From Candidatus Baltobacteraceae bacterium (lineage in GTDB: Bacteria > Vulcanimicrobiota > Vulcanimicrobiia > Vulcanimicrobiales > Vulcanimicrobiaceae), in NCBI GenBank assembly GCA_036488875.1, contig DASXGW010000001.1:491312-555311 (forward strand): 64,000 bases of DNA, given 5' to 3'. Numbering within the stretch: the stretch's first letter is position 1; the number at the start of each line of letters is the position of its first letter. The notes under the pieces are model-generated. The model had not been told where the DNA came from. It searched no databases and saw only the letters and a list, made by a program, of their open reading frames with translations. The position numbers and the translations under genes were made by a program. Shown one piece after another: positions 8,885 to 17,729 of this stretch.

Positions 8885-10112
8885 TTGCGGCGTCGAGCGT
8901 TTCCGCAAACGCTTCGGCGAGATCCATCGCCGTAAACACGGCGCCGGGCGCGAGTTGCAGCTTCCGGTGACCGGACGCAAAATGCCGTTGCGCTTCGCGC
9001 AACGCCGCAGTAGCCTCCGCGAGGTCGCTCGCAAACCATCCCATCGCGCGCTGGGCCAAGTATTCACGCATGACGCTGGTCTTCGGACCGAAAGCAATAA
9101 CGGGGCGCTCCGCCCCGGCATACTCGAAGATTTTGCTCCCTAGCTCGTGCGACGTCGATTCGTCCATGTTGAGCAAGACGAGGAGATCCGATGCGCGGCG
9201 CTGCGCTGCAAGCGCTTCGTGCCGGGGCACGGTACCGTGCTGGGCAACGATCGATTCGATTCCGTAATCCCGCGCGAGCGAGCGGACGTGGTCGCTATTG
9301 GGGCCGTAACAATCAACGGTTGCATCGCCCGCCGGATCGCCGGCGGCGCGCAATGCCGCAAGCGCCTCGAACAGGAGTTGCGGCGTTCGATGACCGTCGT
9401 ACATCGATCCCGCGTAGCAAAGGCTGAAGCGCTCGGGAACGCAATCTTCGAGGTCGCTCCAGTCGTCGGGATCGGCGCCGTTCGGTATGACGTTAACGTG
9501 GCGCCCGTGAATCGAGCCGAGCAGGGCCGCGATCGGCGGCGAGATCGTCGTTATCCGGTTTGCCCGGCGAAGCAGCAACCGTTCGAGCGCGCGCTGTAGA
9601 CGGCGCTGCAGCGGTCCCCATCCCGCATATTGATTTCCGGTCCAAGGATCGCGGTAATCGGCAATCCACGGAAGTCCGCGCAGCGCCGCAACGGTCGCAC
9701 CGACGACGTGCACGCTAGCCGGCATGGCGGTGCTCAGCACGGCATCGTACTGCCGCGAGCGCGTCGTCCGTAAACCTTGCACGATCGCATCGGGCATCCA
9801 TCCAGCCGTCCGGTCGGGAAAATAGAGCGTCGTTTTCACCCATCGCAAAAGTCGACGCAGCGGCGAAACGCGATCGGCGCCCGGTTGCGCATCGGTGCCG
9901 TCGAGCGCCCCGCGCACCGAGCGTTCGAAGCGCTCCCCGAGTACTCGCGCCTCGAGGACGTCAGGCGACGCGGGGCGGTCCGGTAACGCGTGGGTCAGCA
10001 CCGTCACGTCCCATCCGAACCGGGGCAAGTATTTGGCGAGATAACTGGGACGCAATGCGCCGGCCGCCGGCTCCGGTGGAAAGTGATACGCGATAAGGAG
10101 AAGACGTTTCAC
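8817..10112 (-). CDS. Glycosyltransferase, GT4-like
   Basis: About 431 residues with GT-B architecture. The N-terminus KRLLLIAYHFPPEP with a nearby Gly-Ala-Arg loop is typical of GT4 enzymes; the C-terminal half has CYAGSMYDGH, SDLLVLLN and SKIFEYAGAERPVIA, the nucleotide-sugar binding region. It should add a sugar to the lipid-linked repeat unit on the cytoplasmic face. GTG 10112 is preferred to upstream starts because the fold begins there and the acyltransferase stop lies one base before it. Its 3' end overlaps the epimerase gene by 68 bases, the longest convergent overlap in the window. Confidence 0.85.
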   Translation of the reverse strand: MKRLLLIAYHFPPEPAAGALRPSYLAKYLPRFGWDVTVLTHALPDRPASPDVLEARVLGERFERSVRGALDGTDAQPGADRVSPLRRLLRWVKTTLYFPDRTAGWMPDAIVQGLRTTRSRQYDAVLSTAMPASVHVVGATVAALRGLPWIADYRDPWTGNQYAGWGPLQRRLQRALERLLLRRANRITTISPPIAALLGSIHGRHVNVIPNGADPDDWSDLEDCVPERFSLCYAGSMYDGHRTPQLLFEALAALRAAGDPAGDATVDCYGPNSDHVRSLARDYGIESIVAQHGTVPRHEALAAQRRASDLLVLLNMDESTSHELGSKIFEYAGAERPVIAFGPKTSVMREYLAQRAMGWFASDLAEATAALREAQRHFASGHRKLQLAPGAVFTAMDLAEAFAETLDAATMSPASSRGGPQSARAYQRSTR

Positions 10113-10113
10113 G

Positions 10114-10584
10114 CTATTTCGCGAGAACGCGAATCGGTCGCGCGGGGACGCCCACCACCGTCTCACCGGCCGGAACGTCTCGCGTGACGACGGATCCCGC
10201 GCCGACAATCGCACCCGCTCCGATGGTGACGTTCGGCAAAATGGTCGCACCGCTTCCGATCGAAGCGCCGCGACACACGCGGGTGGCCAAGCACTTCCAG
10301 TCGGCTTCGGTTTGCAGCTTGCCCCCAACGGTTGCACGCGGATAGAGATCGTTGGTGAAAACGACGCCGTGGCCGATAAACACCTCGTCCTCGATGGTCA
10401 CGCCTTCGCAGACGAACGAGTGCGAAGAGATCTTGCAGCGCGCGCCGATCTCGGCATTTTTCTGAATCTCGACGAATGCGCCGACCTTGGTTTCGTCACC
10501 GACCGCGCAGCCGTAGAGATTGACCAGATCCGGATGCGGGATCTTCACGCCGGTGCCGAGCCGGACATCCTTGCTGACGGGCAT
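10114..10584 (-). CDS. Hexapeptide-repeat N-acetyltransferase (WbbJ/WlbB-like)
   Basis: A 156-residue left-handed beta-helix acyltransferase. The imperfect hexapeptides run almost the whole length (GCAVGDETKVGAFVEI, CKISSHSFVCEGVTIEDEVF), with the candidate catalytic His in SSHSF. It ends in VVGVPARPI, common in sugar acetyltransferases. It resembles WlbB/WbpD types but lacks the cysteine tail of the 6064 gene. Start is ATG 10584. The following glycosyltransferase begins one base past its stop, so the two form an operon. The acceptor may be a 4-amino sugar made from the 4,6-dehydratase product; this is inference. Confidence 0.85.
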   Translation of the reverse strand: MPVSKDVRLGTGVKIPHPDLVNLYGCAVGDETKVGAFVEIQKNAEIGARCKISSHSFVCEGVTIEDEVFIGHGVVFTNDLYPRATVGGKLQTEADWKCLATRVCRGASIGSGATILPNVTIGAGAIVGAGSVVTRDVPAGETVVGVPARPIRVLAK

Positions 10585-10693
10585 AACGTCAGTTTAAGCC
10601 GGTTGCTTAGTCGCCGCAGGGGCCGTTTCGCCTGCGCTAGTTGGGACTTTCCGAGGTCGCTGCGCGACCCGATTCTCTGTCACGATAAGGTGG

Positions 10694-11824
10694 ATGGTTG
10701 GTTCGCGACGCCCGAAGGTCGTGCATATGACCTCGGTGCACGATCCCAATGACACGCGCATCGCGCAGAAAGAATGCGCGACGCTAGCAAGCGAGGGCTA
10801 CGAAGTCGTACTCGTCGCACCCGGGCAGCCGGAGCGGCTCCCCGCCGGCGTCCGCCACGTCGAGATCGACCGTCCGAACAATCGGCTGCGGCGGTTCACG
10901 CGCACGATTTACGCAGTATATCGCGCCGCGCGTCAGGAGCGCGCCGACGTCTATCATTTTCACGATCCCGAGCTGATCGGCGTCGGACTAGCGTTGCGCC
11001 TTCAAGGCGCTTGCGTTGTCTTTGACGTGCACGAGGACGTACCGCGCGACATCGAGACCAAGCCGTGGGTGCCTCCGCCGCTGCGGCCGATCGCCAGCGC
11101 CGTCGCCGCGCTCATTCTCAAAGCGGCCGAGCGCTGCTTTAGTGCGATCGTTCCGGCGACCCCTTCGATCGCGACGGGCTTTCGTCACTCCAACGTCGTC
11201 ATCGTGCGCAACTATCCGCGCCTCGAGGATCTCGTAAACGACGAGCAGCGGGCGCCGTTTGCGGCTCGGCCCATGAGCGCGCTCTATCTCGGCAGCATCT
11301 CCGTCCTGCGTGGCGTGGAGCAGTCCGTGGCCGCAATGGCCGATCCTTGCATTCCGACCGGGGCGCGGCTCATTCTCGCCGGGCCATTTGAAAGCCAAGA
11401 ACTTCGCGCGCGGATGATGGCGATCGCGGGTTGGAACCGGGTCGACTACTTGGGAACCGTAGCGCGCACAACGATTCCATCCCTTCTGGCCGGCGCACGA
11501 ATGGGATTGCTGCTCTTTCAGCCGGCCCCCAATCACGATCAGGCGATGCCGACGAAGTTTTTCGAGTACATGGCGGCCGGGTTGCCGGTAATCGCGTCGC
11601 GTACGCTGGAAGCGTATCGCGACATCGTAACGGAGCACCGATGCGGCATTCTCGTCGATCCCGCGAACGTCCGCGAGATAGCCGCTGCGATGACGCGGCT
11701 CTTTGAGGATCCCGGACAGTCTGCCGAAATGGGCGCCCGCGGGCGCGACGCGGTCTTCGGACGGTATGAATGGGCCAACGAAGCCCGCAACCTGCTCGGA
11801 CTGTACAAGGGGATGATCGCGTGA
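10694..11824 (+). CDS. Glycosyltransferase, GT4 family
   Basis: A 376-residue GT-B enzyme. The N-terminus KVVHMTSVHDPNDTRI and YHFHDPELIG are characteristic of capsule/EPS GT4 transferases; the C-terminal domain carries YLGSISVLRG and TKFFEYMAAGLPVIAS, the E-x7-E-like sugar-nucleotide site. Start ATG 10694 has aaggtgg directly before it, a rather tight ribosome site. It shares a 4-base overlap with the GT2 gene, so they are probably co-transcribed. The divergent spacer 10585-10693 holds two small hairpins and probably promoters for both directions. Confidence 0.9.
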   Translation: MVGSRRPKVVHMTSVHDPNDTRIAQKECATLASEGYEVVLVAPGQPERLPAGVRHVEIDRPNNRLRRFTRTIYAVYRAARQERADVYHFHDPELIGVGLALRLQGACVVFDVHEDVPRDIETKPWVPPPLRPIASAVAALILKAAERCFSAIVPATPSIATGFRHSNVVIVRNYPRLEDLVNDEQRAPFAARPMSALYLGSISVLRGVEQSVAAMADPCIPTGARLILAGPFESQELRARMMAIAGWNRVDYLGTVARTTIPSLLAGARMGLLLFQPAPNHDQAMPTKFFEYMAAGLPVIASRTLEAYRDIVTEHRCGILVDPANVREIAAAMTRLFEDPGQSAEMGARGRDAVFGRYEWANEARNLLGLYKGMIA

Positions 11825-12825
11825 AAGTGACCGCAATAGTTCCTACATACAACGAAGAGCGCTCGATCGGCGAGTGCCTGACGGGCTTGTTGCAGCAGCG
11901 CGGCGTGGACGACTACGAGATCGTCGTCGTAGATGGGCACAGCCGGGATCGCACGGTCGACGTGGTGCGCAGCTTTCCGGAGTTCGGGACGAAAATCAAG
12001 CTGGTCGAAAATCCGAGGCGCTTTCAAGTGTACGCGTGGAATATCGGCTGTCGCGCCGCCCAAGGCGAATACGTCGTGCTCATCAGCGCTCACACGGTGT
12101 ACGGCCGGCACCATTTTCAGCGTTGTCTGGAAGCCATAGAACGGACCGGTGCCGACGCCGTTGGTCCCGTACAAATGGCGCACGGTGAGGGGTCGCTGGG
12201 CAAGGCGATCGCCTGGTGCATGAGTTCGCCGCTCGGCATCGGCAACGCGCGCTTCCGCTTCACGCAGGAAGAGGAAGAAGTCGACTCGGTGTTCAGCATG
12301 TTTTTCCGGCGCGATATGTGGGAGAAGCTCGGCGGATTCGACGAGCGCGTCGCGTTCGACGAAGACGCCGAGTTCAGCTATCGGATGCGCGAGGCGGGAG
12401 CCAAAATCGTCGTTTCGCCCGCCATCGCGGTGAGGTATGCCGTTCGCGGCTCGCTGCGCGGACTTTCGCGCCAGATGTTCTGTTACGGGTACTGGCGCCG
12501 CTTCACGCAGCTGCTCCATCCCAAGGACATTCCATTGCGGGTTCTCGCGCCTCCCGCGCTCGTCGCCGGCCTCGCGCTGTCGGTCTTACTGCTCGCGACG
12601 CCGATTCGTTTTCTGGCGCCGGTGCTGCCGCTGATCTACGCCAGCTACGTGCTGGTCGGCGTTGCCGGGGCAGTTCCCAAACTGGGACTTGTTTCCGGCG
12701 CGAACGTTTGCGCGGTGCTGCCGTGCATGCACCTTTCCTACGGATTGGGATTCTGGCGAGCGCTAATGTCGCCGGAGCAGAGGATGCTTTTCGGTCACAC
12801 GGCCTCTCGCAGCGCCCTTTTATAG
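11821..12825 (+). CDS. Glycosyltransferase, GT2 family, with C-terminal membrane helices
   Basis: A 334-residue GT-A enzyme. The N-terminus KVTAIVPTYNEERSIGECL is the GT2 signature; VVVDGHSRDRT holds the metal/nucleotide Asp, and GGFDERVAFDEDAEFSYR is the acceptor-base region. Residues about 240-320 form three hydrophobic helices, anchoring it in the inner membrane as in ExoA/SpsA-like EPS transferases. GTG 11821 overlaps the previous stop by 4 bases. The last 31 bases overlap the convergent gene at 12795. Confidence 0.9.
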   Translation: MKVTAIVPTYNEERSIGECLTGLLQQRGVDDYEIVVVDGHSRDRTVDVVRSFPEFGTKIKLVENPRRFQVYAWNIGCRAAQGEYVVLISAHTVYGRHHFQRCLEAIERTGADAVGPVQMAHGEGSLGKAIAWCMSSPLGIGNARFRFTQEEEEVDSVFSMFFRRDMWEKLGGFDERVAFDEDAEFSYRMREAGAKIVVSPAIAVRYAVRGSLRGLSRQMFCYGYWRRFTQLLHPKDIPLRVLAPPALVAGLALSVLLLATPIRFLAPVLPLIYASYVLVGVAGAVPKLGLVSGANVCAVLPCMHLSYGLGFWRALMSPEQRMLFGHTASRSALL

Positions 12826-13952
12826 AGCGCGTCGTAAGAGCGCGCGTTCGCCTGCCATGTGAGGTGTTCGAGCGCGAAGTCGCGCGCGCGCGCACCCATG
12901 CGCGCCACGAGAGCCGGATCCGCAAGCAGCGTCCGCAAGTGCCGCTCCAGACCATCGCGGTCACCGGGAGCCAGCAGATAGCCATGGACGCCGCTCGTAA
13001 CGATTTCGGGAATACCTCCGACCGTGGTCGCGACGACGGGTTTTCCGGCCAGCATTGCCTCGCAGACGGCCAATGGAAGCCCTTCGCGGTAACTGGGAAG
13101 GCAGAACACGTCGGCGGCGGCGTGCATCCGCGCGATTCCGGCGCGATCGAGCATTCCACACAGACGCGCGTCGACGCCGCGCGATGCGATCGCCGAGGCG
13201 ACGTCACGATCCGACGCGTCCAGACCCGCCAACAAGACAACGGGATTGTGATCGTGCAATCGGGCCGTAACGTCGATTAAATCGAACGCGCCCTTGCTTG
13301 CCGCGGGGCGGCCCGCGAAAGCGATAACCCGCCGGTTGGTATCGAGGCCGAGCTCGCCGCGCGCGCGTCCCCGATCGAGAGATCCGAACAACGCTTCATC
13401 GGCGCCGTTGTAAATGACGTCGACGTCGCGCTCGAAAAGCGCGCGAACGTGGCCGCGAATGAACTCGCTCACAGCGACCACGACGGCCGCTCCAGCGACG
13501 CCCTCGGCCGCGGCCCGGCGCAAGCCTGCGCGCCGCCACGGCCAGTCGTAGGCATCGCTGCCGTGCGCCGTGAGCACGGTCGGCAGTCCTTGCCGTATCG
13601 CGATTTGGCCGGACGGGATGAGCGCGTGCGCGTGAACGATGTCCGGCCGGAAGCGGCTCACGATCGCGCTCAACGCCGAGTGGACTTGCAGGGGCAGGTA
13701 TTCCATAGCAACCATTCGCGGCGGAAAAAACGCGCGAATCGTCTCGACGGGAATGCCCTCGATTTCGTAGCGGCCGGGAATCGCCCGATACGCTCGCCAC
13801 TTGCCGCTCCATGCGGGCGCGTGCGGCACCACCCGAGTCACGAGAATCTCGTGCCCCAAGCGCTGCAACGCCTGCATCTGTGCGAGCACGAAGATTCCCG
13901 CGACCGGCTGCCCTGGGGCCGGAAAATCCTTGGTGATGACGAGCACGCGCAT
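12795..13952 (-). CDS. Glycosyltransferase, GT4 family
   Basis: A 385-residue GT-B enzyme. The N-terminus MRVLVITKDFPAPGQP with VAGIF is the acceptor-domain glycine loop; VHAHALIPSG, the helix around IYNGADE, AFAGRPAASKG and SYREGLPLAVCEAMLAG are GT4 landmarks. Start ATG 13952 begins at the first beta strand; the frame stays open upstream but without recognisable protein. A 157-base gap with a hairpin terminator separates it from the upstream secreted protein gene, so it may have its own promoter. Confidence 0.9.
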   Translation of the reverse strand: MRVLVITKDFPAPGQPVAGIFVLAQMQALQRLGHEILVTRVVPHAPAWSGKWRAYRAIPGRYEIEGIPVETIRAFFPPRMVAMEYLPLQVHSALSAIVSRFRPDIVHAHALIPSGQIAIRQGLPTVLTAHGSDAYDWPWRRAGLRRAAAEGVAGAAVVVAVSEFIRGHVRALFERDVDVIYNGADEALFGSLDRGRARGELGLDTNRRVIAFAGRPAASKGAFDLIDVTARLHDHNPVVLLAGLDASDRDVASAIASRGVDARLCGMLDRAGIARMHAAADVFCLPSYREGLPLAVCEAMLAGKPVVATTVGGIPEIVTSGVHGYLLAPGDRDGLERHLRTLLADPALVARMGARARDFALEHLTWQANARSYDALYKRALREAV

Positions 13953-14040
13953 GCCGGTACATTGTAGGGAACGCCGAGACGCAGCGACAGGTCCGAACGG
14001 CCGTATAGACCGGTACGAAGCGCTAGCGAGCGCCCGGCTA

Positions 14041-14076
14041 AAAGCAGTCGCCGCCGGCAAAGCGCCGGCGGCGACG
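14041..14076 (-). terminator. Rho-independent terminator for the 14110-15624 gene
   Basis: On the minus strand a perfect 12-base-pair GC-rich stem (arms 14065-14076 and 14048-14059, 5-base loop) lies 34 bases past the stop codon of the secreted-protein gene and is followed by TGCTTTT. This is a convincing intrinsic terminator that separates that gene from the GT4 gene downstream. Confidence 0.8.
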
Positions 14077-14109
14077 AGCGAGGTGACTGCCTGGAGTCGC
14101 TCCAGACGT

Positions 14110-15624
14110 TTAGGGGAAGACGATCCGTGCTTCCATGGCAGGGAGCGTCGTTGGCGGCGGCCCGCCGGTGGTGTAGACCGACCCTCCGTCGAGTACGCCG
14201 TTTCCACTAAGCGTAAGCGTGTGATGATACGTCGTGTACGGGAACGAGTGCGCAACGGTATCCGAGTTGACGACGACGGCGCACGCGCCGACGTACGATC
14301 CTCGCAGGTAGCATTTCGCATATTGCCGAGCGTACGTGCCGGACGATAGTTTGAGACTCGAAAGGCTCGACGGTGAGATCGTCGGATTCATCGGAACGAG
14401 CTCGGTTTCGGGCATCACGCGCAGGCCCGACGGCGTGGCGAACTCCTCCCAAAGAACGCTGTGCGCCGGGTTATACGTGAGCAAGAACGATGCGAGCGCG
14501 TAGATCCGAGCGTCGTACGAGGAGCTCGCGGTATTGCTGTTGCGAAGCATGCATTCGAAGATCTTGCCGTAGTTGCTTATGTAGAGCTCGGTGCTCTCCG
14601 TTGCTTGCCAAACCCAAGTGTGCATCTTCGGTGTGGCGTTGTCGCTGTAGCAGTGCTCGAGATTGCCTCCAATGGTGTTTGCAGAGCTGAGTAATCCCAC
14701 GGAAAGCGACATGCCTTCGTTGTGGAATGCCGAGAGGCCGTTAAAGATCACCGGTACGCGGGACACTTGATTGAGCGAACGTCCATACGTCAGCCAGGTG
14801 GAGTCGTTGTAGCCGCACGGGTCTCCCGTCAGACCCCCAAGAGGTCCGGCATTGTCTTCGAAGACGGCGTCGTAGTGTGCCGTCCCGGCAACGCCGGCCG
14901 TGTACGTGCTGAAGAGCGACTGCATCGTCGAGGAGCCGATGTTCATAATGTACATCTGATGCCCGTCGTACGAATAGGTGAGCCGCGATCCGCTGCAGTT
15001 ATGTGCGAATGCCGCTTCGGTGCCGGTGAACATTGGAGCGCCGCTTGTCGTGACGTTAGGATCGGCGTAATACTCGGTCTTTATGCCGGCGTCATGGATC
15101 GCGTTTGCGTAGGTGGGACCCGCCTGCGCCCACGTGAGGTATGGAGCGGCCGAAGTCCACGAGACCGACGTCGTGCCGTACGGCCTACCGAGGTAGTCTG
15201 CCGTCAAAATATGTTTTTGAACGGTCGTGGTACTGCTGCCGCTACCGATAGTGATCGTGGTTGCCGATAGGGCGGTGCAAGAACCTTGACCGTAGACTTT
15301 GGCGTTTTCGCCGGCGGCAAGCTTTCCGCCGCTGATCGTCGTGTTCGAATGGGTGTAGATGTGGAGTTTGTAACACTGCGACGATCCGGTGTCGAGTACG
15401 AAGCCTCCCGTGAACAATCCGGTGATGTCGCCGGTGAGCGTCAGGTACGTGGAGCTGGTGTTGGGGTGCATGGTACCGCGCGCTGGCGTAGCAGTTTGAT
15501 TGAGAATCGGCTGCTGGGCGTTAGGGTACTGCGGCGTCGCAGGGTTGAGCGGAGAACCGCCTCCGCTACATGAGGCGAGGCCGACGGCAAGCACGGCCGT
15601 CAGCGTGCATTTTGTTAAGCGCAT
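14110..15624 (-). CDS. Secreted lipoprotein with TIM-barrel hydrolase-like domain, paralogue A
   Basis: A 504-residue lipoprotein. The signal segment ends in LASC (Cys19). Residues about 60-130 form a small beta domain (LFTGGFVLD, LHIYTHSNTTISGG) resembling OB-like DUF5666 modules. The rest is a barrel-like domain with conserved acids in HYDAVFEDNAG, EHCYSD and VLWEEFATPSG, ending in a proline-rich GGPPP motif. The D-x3-ED and WEE patterns recall glycoside-hydrolase-like TIM barrels, but the family is not one I can name. Paralogues lie at 17713 and 18931, flanking a formyltransferase-like and a C5-epimerase-like gene, so a role in cutting or remodelling the polysaccharide is plausible. Start is ATG 15624. 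Confidence 0.78.
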   Translation of the reverse strand: MRLTKCTLTAVLAVGLASCSGGGSPLNPATPQYPNAQQPILNQTATPARGTMHPNTSSTYLTLTGDITGLFTGGFVLDTGSSQCYKLHIYTHSNTTISGGKLAAGENAKVYGQGSCTALSATTITIGSGSSTTTVQKHILTADYLGRPYGTTSVSWTSAAPYLTWAQAGPTYANAIHDAGIKTEYYADPNVTTSGAPMFTGTEAAFAHNCSGSRLTYSYDGHQMYIMNIGSSTMQSLFSTYTAGVAGTAHYDAVFEDNAGPLGGLTGDPCGYNDSTWLTYGRSLNQVSRVPVIFNGLSAFHNEGMSLSVGLLSSANTIGGNLEHCYSDNATPKMHTWVWQATESTELYISNYGKIFECMLRNSNTASSSYDARIYALASFLLTYNPAHSVLWEEFATPSGLRVMPETELVPMNPTISPSSLSSLKLSSGTYARQYAKCYLRGSYVGACAVVVNSDTVAHSFPYTTYHHTLTLSGNGVLDGGSVYTTGGPPPTTLPAMEARIVFP

Positions 15625-15724
15625 TTTACAGTCTTCGGCCCCGCCGTGAGGGCACTAAAGCTGCTTGGAGTGCGCGCATTTCGGCGCTCGCTCAGTTACG
15701 AAAAGCGCCTAGATTTTGGCGAAT

Positions 15725-16567
15725 TTACGAGCGTTCGCTTGCCAATTGAGGAGGCGGGGAAGCGCCGTTGCGGCGGACCGTTAAGCGTTGCTTTACGTAA
15801 TCGGTAAGTCCGGGATAAGAATAGTAGCCGGTCTTTGCACCCTGCCGATCGATCGGTCGAGCCGTGCCTGCTTCGAGTTCTTTGATGAGGCGCTGCACGT
15901 CGGGTAAGCTCGCGAGGATGGCCTTGTGTTCGATGAGGTGATGGTTGTCGCGTCTAACGTCGACGTTGGCGATGCGGCCCTGGGCAAAAATCTCGCCCTC
16001 GTCGATTCGATCATTTAAACGGAAGAGCGTGTAGCCGAAGTTCCCGTAATCGCCGTTGTACAGCGTCCAGAACGGCGGATACAAGCCTTTATATTCGGGC
16101 ATGACGCCGACGTGCCACAAGAAAACTCCCTGGCTTGCTTTCTCGCGGAGCGACTTACCGAAGTACTCGTGGATGCAGTGGGAAAAGATGACGTCGGGCT
16201 TGAGCAAGTCGAGATAGTGCAGCACGCGCGGATCGTTGACGCTGGCGGTGCTCAAGAAGGGCCCCCAACTGTGAAACCCGACCTGGCGCCAATACTCGTC
16301 GATGAGCGCGTTGGCGTCCCGGCTGTTATGCGACCGCCCTGCAGTTGCATGATAAAGCAAGTGGAAGGCCGCTTCGTCGACTGCGCGCAACAAGCCGCGC
16401 CGGCGCACTCGCTTGGCAAAGAAATCGCGCCGCCCGCGTTTGGATCCTTTCCACTGGGTGGTCGTCGGGATCCAGACGCATCCCTGAAGGTCTGTGCGTT
16501 GAGCCAGCCAGTGGGCTACAAGCCGGTTGAGGCGGTTTTCGTAACCGACGAAGACAGTCCGAAGCAT
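15725..16567 (-). CDS. Formyltransferase-family protein, possible sugar N-formyltransferase
   Basis: About 280 residues with the Fmt/PurN formyltransferase fold signature: FSHCIHEYFG, then WHVGVMPEYKG near residue 150 (the H-x-S-x-L-P-x-x-x-G motif with Gly for Ser), and DEGEIFAQ. This family transfers formyl from N10-formyl-tetrahydrofolate; in polysaccharide loci members formylate 4-amino sugars. The usual HxSLLP is altered, so the acceptor is unsure. ATG 16567 is chosen because homology-like sequence begins there; the frame continues upstream as junk. It is divergent from the C5-epimerase gene with about 125 bases between. Confidence 0.78.
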   Translation of the reverse strand: MLRTVFVGYENRLNRLVAHWLAQRTDLQGCVWIPTTTQWKGSKRGRRDFFAKRVRRRGLLRAVDEAAFHLLYHATAGRSHNSRDANALIDEYWRQVGFHSWGPFLSTASVNDPRVLHYLDLLKPDVIFSHCIHEYFGKSLREKASQGVFLWHVGVMPEYKGLYPPFWTLYNGDYGNFGYTLFRLNDRIDEGEIFAQGRIANVDVRRDNHHLIEHKAILASLPDVQRLIKELEAGTARPIDRQGAKTGYYSYPGLTDYVKQRLTVRRNGASPPPQLASERS

Positions 16568-16691
16568 ATCCACACGGTAACCGCCGGACGCACACCTGGG
16601 GAACTCCCGCATGCCACCGTTGCGGTAGGGCACTAGGCCCACGCCTTCAGGAAAGCTGGGCCATGCGGGCCGCTCGCCTGCCGGCGGTAAG

Positions 16692-17729
16692 ATGATGAGA
16701 ATGAAGACACCCCTGTCGGTGCGTCCGCGACCGGTGCGCTTGCTGCGCAGTTTCTTTCCCACGGACTGGGCGATGAAGCGCCGCTATCGCATGCCTTCGG
16801 CCGATCCCGGGCAGCCGTACTACATCTATTATCCAAGCGGATTGGAACTCGATCGTCCGTGGCCGGAGGTTTCCTTTGGCGCCGACGGCGTCGTGACCAC
16901 CGCTCAGGGACGAAACCCCGTCACGGTCGCGCAGTACGCATTGTATTCGCACGAGCGTTCGTTGAGAAGCGTTCCCGGCAGCGAGCAAGCGTTCGTTTCG
17001 CAGATTCGGTACCTTCGCGACGTTCAACGCGAAGACGGTGCGTACACGTACGCCTCCGCCGCTCCCGAGTACCTCGCGCCGCCCGGATATCTCTCGGCTA
17101 TGGCCCAGGGCGTCGCCGCGTCGGCACTCGTTCGCGGCTACACCGCAACGGGCGATAGCGCGTATCGCGATGCCGCGATCAACGCGCTCAAGCCCTTGAA
17201 ACTCGACGTCGCCGGCGGCGGCGCCGCCTTCCTTCGCGAGGGAAGCGTTTTTTTCGAGGAGGTCGCGAGCGCGCAGCCCTGTCATATTCTCAACGGGCAT
17301 CTGTTCGCGGCGTTCGGCTTGTGGGACATTCTACGCCTCGGAGCCGGTGACGCCGAGCTGCACGCGCTTCACGAACGCTCGATCGAAACGCTGCTTCAAT
17401 GGCTACCGCTCTACGACGCGTCGGGCTGGTCGTACTACCAGCTGGCCGTGCGCGACGCCAACACGCGTCACCTCGCGCATATGTCGTACCATCAGTTACA
17501 TATCGCTCAGCTGCGCGTCTATGCCGCGATGACCGGTCGGGACGCGTTTGCGGCGACCGCGAACCGCTGGGAAGCGGCGCTGCGCGACGTGCGTGCGCGG
17601 GCGCGCGTGTGGCTGGACAGCGCTGCTTGGCTCGTCGAGACGACTCGCGCGCACTCCGGACTATCTCGGCGAGGACCCTGGCGGCCGATACCAGTCGTGA
17701 CCTCGCAGACGGCTATCGAAAGGCGATAA
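16692..17729 (+). CDS. D-glucuronyl C5-epimerase-like protein
   Basis: A 345-residue protein with the C-terminal domain of D-glucuronyl C5-epimerases, the (alpha/alpha) barrel that turns GlcA to IdoA in heparin/heparosan-like polymers. Matching landmarks are GQPYYIYYPSGLELD near residue 37, SAMAQGVAASALVRGY near 135, FFEEV with HILNGHLFAAFGLWD near 197, and YHQLHIAQL near 266. No signal peptide is visible, so it would act in the cytoplasm or on lipid-linked units. Start is ATG 16692; ATG 16695 and 16701 are alternatives. Its end overlaps the convergent paralogue B by 17 bases. The exact uronate is inference. Confidence 0.85.
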   Translation: MMRMKTPLSVRPRPVRLLRSFFPTDWAMKRRYRMPSADPGQPYYIYYPSGLELDRPWPEVSFGADGVVTTAQGRNPVTVAQYALYSHERSLRSVPGSEQAFVSQIRYLRDVQREDGAYTYASAAPEYLAPPGYLSAMAQGVAASALVRGYTATGDSAYRDAAINALKPLKLDVAGGGAAFLREGSVFFEEVASAQPCHILNGHLFAAFGLWDILRLGAGDAELHALHERSIETLLQWLPLYDASGWSYYQLAVRDANTRHLAHMSYHQLHIAQLRVYAAMTGRDAFAATANRWEAALRDVRARARVWLDSAAWLVETTRAHSGLSRRGPWRPIPVVTSQTAIERR